A stretch of DNA of 64,000 bases from CAIQQQ01 sp040399685. Its GTDB lineage: Bacteria; Pseudomonadota; Alphaproteobacteria; Acetobacterales; Acetobacteraceae. The stretch lies in NCBI GenBank assembly GCA_040399685.1, contig JBBART010000010.1, positions 62,001 to 126,000 of the forward strand, given 5' to 3'. Position numbers and translations under genes: made by a program. Below the pieces are notes generated by a model. It saw only the letters and a program-made list of their open reading frames with translations. It had not been told where the DNA came from and did no database searches. This document shows, piece after piece, positions 62,989-64,000 of the stretch; within the stretch, counting starts at the first letter, position 1; the number at the start of each line of letters is the position of its first letter.

Positions 62989-63951
62989 GTGACGAAACCC
63001 ACCCTTCTCGTCACCCGCCGCCTGCCAGCGGCGGTGGAAGCCCGTGCGCTGCACGATTACGACGCGCGGCTGAACCATGACGACACGCCCACCACCCCCG
63101 CCGGCATCCTGGCGGCCTCGGCGGGGTGTGACGCCATTCTGTGCTGCACGTCTGACCGGCTGGATGCCGCCACCATCGCAGCGCTGCCAGCCTCGGTGCG
63201 GGTGATCTCCACCTTCAGCGTCGGCACCGATCATATCGACCTCGCGGCCGCCGCCGCACGCGGTATTCCGGTGTGCAACACGCCGGACGTGCTGACCGAG
63301 GCCACGGCCGAGTTGTCGATGCTCCTCATCCTCGCCGCCGCCCGACGGGCTGGCGAGGGCGAGCGGATGATCCGCGCCAAGGCGTGGGGCGGCTGGGCGC
63401 CGACCCAGTTGATGGGCGCGCAGGTCAGCGGCAAGCGGCTGGGCATCTTCGGCATGGGCCGGATTGGCCAATCCCTCGCCCGCATGGCGCGCGGCTTCCA
63501 GATGGAGGTGCATTATCGCAACCGCTCGCGCCTCGCGGCCGATATCGAACAGGGCGCGATCTATCACGACAACGACGACAGCTTCCTGGCCGCCAGCCAG
63601 GTTCTGGCGCTGAACGCCCCGGGCGGGGCCGCCACGCGGCATTGGCTGAATGCGGAGCGAATCGCCAAGCTGCCGCACGGCGCAATCGTCACCAACGCCG
63701 CGCGCGGCACATTGGTGGATGATGCGGCGCTGATCGCGGCGTTGCGCTCGGGCCAGGTTGGGTTTGCCGGGCTGGACGTGTTCGAGGGCGAGCCGGCGCT
63801 GAACCCGGAGTACCTGACGCTGGAGAACGCCGTGCTGCTGCCGCATCTGGGCAGTGCCACCACCGAAACCCGCGATGCCATGGGCCATCTGGCGCTGGAC
63901 GGCGTGGACGCGGTGCTGGCCGGGCGCAAGCCTTCGGCCCAGGTGGGTTGA
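62989..63951 (+). CDS. D-2-hydroxyacid dehydrogenase, tandem paralogue
   Basis: A 320-residue dehydrogenase, parallel in plan to the gene just before it: FSVGTDHIDLAAAAARGIP, LGIFGMGRIGQSLARMARGF, Arg in IVTNAARGTLVDDAALI, Glu in DVFEGEPAL and His in LLPHLGSATTETRDAM. Initiation is at GTG 62989, since GGAG lies eight bases upstream and overlaps the end of the first gene. The pair probably arose by duplication. The remaining 49 bases of the window show no start of another gene. Confidence 0.92.
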   Translation: MTKPTLLVTRRLPAAVEARALHDYDARLNHDDTPTTPAGILAASAGCDAILCCTSDRLDAATIAALPASVRVISTFSVGTDHIDLAAAAARGIPVCNTPDVLTEATAELSMLLILAAARRAGEGERMIRAKAWGGWAPTQLMGAQVSGKRLGIFGMGRIGQSLARMARGFQMEVHYRNRSRLAADIEQGAIYHDNDDSFLAASQVLALNAPGGAATRHWLNAERIAKLPHGAIVTNAARGTLVDDAALIAALRSGQVGFAGLDVFEGEPALNPEYLTLENAVLLPHLGSATTETRDAMGHLALDGVDAVLAGRKPSAQVG

Positions 63952-64000
63952 TTCCACCGATCCTGCGGCCCTTGGCCACCCGCCCCGTGGCGTTGCTCTG

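Overview
The window reads as a GC-rich alphaproteobacterial chromosome segment, most likely Rhodospirillales and plausibly Acetobacteraceae. This is an inference. It rests on the continuous ruvCAB-ybgC-tolQRAB-pal-cpoB-tilS-ftsH-folP-glmM-thiD order, the circularly permuted two-piece tmRNA typical of Alphaproteobacteria, a zinc-ligand-free HemB, and AT-rich inverted repeats between genes. I see no prophage, insertion sequence, integron, CRISPR array, tRNA or rRNA. Non-ATG starts (GTG, TTG and possibly CTG) are frequent. Genes often overlap by 1 or 4 bases, which suggests translational coupling.

Layout. Positions 1-3707 hold glyA (cut at the window edge) with rpiB, then a secreted dienelactone-hydrolase-like protein divergent from hemB. 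Positions 3821-21705 are almost one minus-strand array. Read from its 5' side it runs: small coiled-coil protein, zapA, 6S RNA, 5-formyl-THF cyclo-ligase, YmdB-type phosphoesterase, bioY, yebC, ruvC-ruvA-ruvB, ybgC, tolQ-tolR-tolA-tolB, pal, cpoB, tilS, ftsH, folP, glmM, thiD. It covers cell division, DNA repair, envelope integrity, membrane proteolysis and folate, thiamin and peptidoglycan precursors. Positions 21761-24630 carry an unknown conserved gene, class I aldolase, thiE-like and djlA-like genes. Positions 24767-31320 carry a fused 5-oxoprolinase coupled to an AsmA protein.

Positions 31326-38371 hold a small ORF whose ribosome-binding site lies in a hairpin and a minus-strand array: tmRNA, sspB, fumarase, VOC protein, queA, tgt, queF, queG and a ribbon-helix-helix protein. 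This puts most of the late queuosine pathway together. It also puts the ssrA RNA next to SspB, the adaptor that delivers ssrA-tagged proteins to ClpXP. Positions 38491-42865 carry thyX and an assimilatory sulfate operon (cysH-cysD-cysN). CysN ends in a DUF2061-like membrane domain rather than an APS kinase, and a dyad encloses the cysH ribosome-binding site.

Positions 43004-63951 look more accessory and catabolic. They carry a peptide ABC transporter without local ATPases, several dehydrogenases and oxidoreductases, a MarR-like regulator with a candidate self-operator, a DUF599 membrane protein, an amidase, a lipoprotein, a RidA protein, a CHAP-domain protein, a two-gene chromate-type transporter, and a cluster of N-acyl-D-amino-acid deacylase with HyuB and HyuA. 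Two tandem 2-hydroxyacid dehydrogenases lie divergent from that cluster. I infer that it serves uptake and breakdown of cyclic or N-substituted amides and amino acids.

I did not find a clearly novel defence or mobile system. The strongest leads are the CysN-DUF2061 fusion, two hairpins that enclose ribosome-binding sites (cysH and the small ORF at 31326-31517), the ssrA/sspB neighbourhood, a likely CTG-started chromate transporter half, and structured intergenic repeats.
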